Assembly (NCBI GenBank): GCA_004356415.1
Contig: SMWN01000129.1
Coordinates: forward strand, 1 to 8,441
Source: Gammaproteobacteria bacterium
GTDB taxonomy: Bacteria > Pseudomonadota > Gammaproteobacteria > Eutrophobiales > Eutrophobiaceae
Length of the DNA stretch: 8,441 nucleotides
Direction: 5' to 3'
Shown here: piece by piece, positions 6,618 to 8,441 of the stretch
Layout of the letters: the number at the start of each line of letters is the position of its first letter
How positions within the stretch are numbered: position 1 is the stretch's first letter
Program-made: the position numbers and the translations under genes
Notes under the pieces: generated by a model
Seen by the model: only the letters and a program-made list of their open reading frames with translations
Database searches by the model: none
Told to the model about the DNA's origin: nothing

Positions 6618-7526
6618 ATGAACTTCGGAAAGGTTGCAGTAATGATGGGGGGCTCGTCAGCTGAACGGGTAATTTCTCTGCAGAGTGGGCAAGCAGTCCT
6701 TGATGCATTGCAAAGGCAGAGAATCGATGCGCACATTGTCGATCCTCAGAAAAATGTAATGACGCAACTGGAAAAGGGGAAATATGATCGTGTATTCATC
6801 GCGCTACATGGGCGGGGCGGAGAAGATGGCTTAATGCAAGGCATGTTAGAAACGTTGGGATTACCTTACACGGGGAGTGGTGTTCTTGGCTCTTCTCTGG
6901 CGATGGATAAGTGTCGAAGTAAACAGATTTGGCAAAGTTATGAAATTCCTACGCCACCCTTCGTCGAACTGAATGAGCATTCTGATTGGATTGATGTTGT
7001 CAAATATTTAGGACTGCCCTTATTTGTTAAACCTGTCAGAGAAGGTTCCAGTTATGGTGCCAGCAAGGTGAAGGAAGCGGGCGAGCTGGAGAACGCATGG
7101 TTACAGGCGTGTAAATATGATGAAAGGGTGATGGCTGAGTCATGGGTTGAGGGTGGCGAATACACCGTTTCTATTTTAGCTGATGAAAGATTGCCCATGA
7201 TTAGACTGGAAACGCCGCGAGAATTTTATGACTACGAAGCAAAATATATTGCCGAGACAACCCAGTACCATTGTCCAAGTGGTCTGGACCTTGAGATTGA
7301 AGATGAAATCAGCGAATTGGCAGTTGATGCTTTTCAGGCACTGGATGCCAGTGGTTGGGGGCGTGTGGATCTGATGATAGATGCCAATGGTAAACCCTGG
7401 TTGATAGAAGTAAATACGATCCCGGGGCTGACCAGTCATAGTTTGGTGCCTATGTCTGCAAAGAAGGCGGGCATAAATTTTGATGAACTAACTCTAAAGA
7501 TATTGGCGACCAGTTTGTGCGAATGA
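6618..7526 (+). CDS. ddl: Ddl, D-alanine--D-alanine ligase (DdlB type)
   Basis: Cytoplasmic ATP-grasp enzyme that joins two D-Ala for the end of the stem peptide. At 302 residues it is close to E. coli DdlB (306). GGSSAER (11-17) carries Glu15. HGRGGEDGLMQG (64-75) fits the first family signature, and KPVREGSS (138-145) carries the catalytic-loop Ser144. FYDYEAKY (203-210) carries Tyr210, the counterpart of E. coli Tyr216; a Tyr here indicates D-Ala-D-Ala rather than D-Ala-D-lactate synthesis. The second signature, Leu232 to Gly260, includes Arg239, Asp241, Glu254 and Asn256 for Mg-ATP. ATG 6618 is 7 bases after the murB stop and gives the expected MNFGKVAVMMGG start. Its upstream binding site is weak, so it may rely on coupling with murB. 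The frame is open further upstream inside murB, with TTG 6579 and GTG 6582, but those would add an atypical N-terminus. Confidence 0.96.
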   Translation: MNFGKVAVMMGGSSAERVISLQSGQAVLDALQRQRIDAHIVDPQKNVMTQLEKGKYDRVFIALHGRGGEDGLMQGMLETLGLPYTGSGVLGSSLAMDKCRSKQIWQSYEIPTPPFVELNEHSDWIDVVKYLGLPLFVKPVREGSSYGASKVKEAGELENAWLQACKYDERVMAESWVEGGEYTVSILADERLPMIRLETPREFYDYEAKYIAETTQYHCPSGLDLEIEDEISELAVDAFQALDASGWGRVDLMIDANGKPWLIEVNTIPGLTSHSLVPMSAKKAGINFDELTLKILATSLCE

Positions 7527-7539
7527 TGAGAATTTTATT

Positions 7540-8316
7540 ATGCAAGCGATACTAACAATGGATGGAAATACAGGCAACGGTCTTGATAAACATGACCATT
7601 CTGCACACGCCAACAGTTTGCTTGGTGGGTTGATGGCTGTATTGGTTACAACAGTCATTATCGCGGGATCATTATGGATGATGAAACCGGCCACACTGCC
7701 CATTAAGCAGGTTCATATTGAGGGTGAGTTTCTGCGGCTCGATACAAATCGTATGCAGGAATTGGTAAGTGACAAGGTCAGGGGTGGCTTTTTTAACATT
7801 AATGTCACAGCAATACGTAACACACTGATGGCATTGCCCTGGGTAAAGGAAGTTTCGGTTCATCGGATCTGGCCGGATGGTCTGAGGGTTGTTGTCAATG
7901 AACAAACGGCAGTCGTCAGATGGAATGAAACCGGATTGTTAAATGATCAAGGTCATTATTTCGCACCAGAGAAAGATTCGTTTCCTGACGGTCTTCCTAT
8001 GCTTGAAGGGCCTGATGATTCCCAGAAATTATTATTGGAAAGATTCAACTTATTAAAACAACTCTACGGCCTGTCTGTCGTGCATTTGCGTTTGAATGAA
8101 CGGCGTGCCTGGCAGTTTGAACTAGATAGTGGACTGAGAGTGGTGCTGGGCAGAAAATATTTTGAGAGCCGCATTGATCGATTTATGCACATGGTTATCA
8201 AAAATATGGGTGAAAAATTATCCCAGGCCAAGGAAATTGATATGCGTTATACCAATGGGTTTGCAGTTCGTTGGAAGCAACGTGCGATTGAAAATATTGA
8301 GAGTGGAGTTAATTAA
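7540..8316 (+). CDS. ftsQ: FtsQ, divisome scaffold protein with POTRA domain
   Basis: Bitopic inner-membrane protein that recruits FtsB and FtsL and links early and late division proteins. The 258-residue product (276 in E. coli) has a short cytoplasmic tail. One hydrophobic membrane segment follows at about residues 27-48. The periplasmic POTRA domain runs from about 53 to 128, beginning LPIKQVHIEG and including LPWVKEVSVHRIWPDGLRV (99-117). The rest is the beta domain, ending in the conserved IDMRYTNGFAVRWK (233-246). ATG 7540 lies 13 bases after the ddl stop, with GAG 9 bases upstream; ATG 7558 in frame would drop six residues. FtsQ is poorly conserved in general, so the call rests on the domain layout, the C-terminal motif and the position between ddl and ftsA, which together are decisive. 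E. coli has ftsQ promoters within ddlB; I could not identify equivalents here. Confidence 0.96.
   Translation: MQAILTMDGNTGNGLDKHDHSAHANSLLGGLMAVLVTTVIIAGSLWMMKPATLPIKQVHIEGEFLRLDTNRMQELVSDKVRGGFFNINVTAIRNTLMALPWVKEVSVHRIWPDGLRVVVNEQTAVVRWNETGLLNDQGHYFAPEKDSFPDGLPMLEGPDDSQKLLLERFNLLKQLYGLSVVHLRLNERRAWQFELDSGLRVVLGRKYFESRIDRFMHMVIKNMGEKLSQAKEIDMRYTNGFAVRWKQRAIENIESGVN
8305..8308 (+). promoter_or_regulatory. Ribosome-binding site of ftsA inside ftsQ
   Basis: GGAG lies 10 bases before ATG 8319, within the last codons of ftsQ. Spacing is slightly long but it is the only clear purine-rich site. It would tie ftsA translation to that of ftsQ. Confidence 0.4.
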
Positions 8317-8318
8317 TA

Positions 8319-8441
8319 ATGACAAAAAAGATGGATAAAAATCTTATCGTTGGTCTGGATATTGGGACATCCAAAGTGGTTGCGATTGTGGGTGAAATAT
8401 CCAGTGAAGATGATATTGAAATCATTGGCTTGGGATCCAGC
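8319..8441 (+). CDS. ftsA: FtsA, actin-like cell division protein (N-terminal part)
   Basis: Actin-fold ATPase that tethers FtsZ to the membrane through a C-terminal amphipathic helix, which lies outside this window. Only the first 41 codons are present, about a tenth of the usual length of roughly 410-420 residues. They contain the first phosphate-binding loop GLDIGTSKV (12-20), followed by VAIVGEI and EIIGLGSS, closely like the E. coli FtsA start. ATG 8319 comes 2 bases after the ftsQ stop; ATG 8331 (Met5) is a possible later start. The position directly after ftsQ is the standard dcw order, and ftsZ is expected next. Confidence 0.95.
   Translation, partial: MTKKMDKNLIVGLDIGTSKVVAIVGEISSEDDIEIIGLGSS

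Noticed and set aside
1..8441. An undescribed system, mobile element, CRISPR array or RNA gene in the window
   Set aside because: Nearly every base belongs to a recognised dcw gene with intact motifs, and no repeats, foreign genes or structured RNA were seen on reading both strands.

Overview
The window is a contiguous piece of the division and cell wall (dcw) cluster of a proteobacterium, most likely a gammaproteobacterium. All genes are on the + strand, in the order mraY (3' part), murD, ftsW, murG, murC, murB, ddl, ftsQ, ftsA (5' part). This is the same order as in E. coli. The visible part of MraY aligns with the last 161 residues of the 360-residue E. coli protein without an apparent gap. 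MurB, however, looks like the shorter type II form rather than the type I form of E. coli and Pseudomonas. That points to a lineage outside the Enterobacterales and Pseudomonas. Base composition looks moderate, slightly AT-rich by eye (not counted), and is even across the window. I cannot name a genus.

Layout: 1-486 end of mraY; 497-1888 murD; 1881-3074 ftsW; 3049-4164 murG; 4157-5596 murC; 5597-5692 a 96-base AT-rich spacer (or a start extension of murB); 5693-6610 murB; 6618-7526 ddl; 7540-8316 ftsQ; 8319-8441 start of ftsA. Three junctions overlap (murD/ftsW, ftsW/murG, murG/murC). The others, apart from the murC-murB spacer, are 2 to 13 bases long. This is the packing of one operon with translational coupling. 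No tRNA, rRNA, mobile element, CRISPR array, repeat array or convincing terminator was seen, and no stretch over 300 bases lacks a gene.

How the genes work together: MurB and MurC build UDP-MurNAc-L-Ala in the cytoplasm. MurD adds D-Glu. Ddl makes the D-Ala-D-Ala dipeptide for the last stem-peptide step. MraY moves phospho-MurNAc-pentapeptide onto undecaprenyl phosphate (lipid I). MurG adds GlcNAc (lipid II). FtsW polymerises lipid II at the septum. FtsQ is a scaffold of the divisome and FtsA anchors FtsZ to the membrane. Every protein keeps the key residues I could check. I found no frameshift, inserted gene or undescribed system. The points worth a second look are small: the murC-murB spacer, uncertain starts, and the type II MurB.
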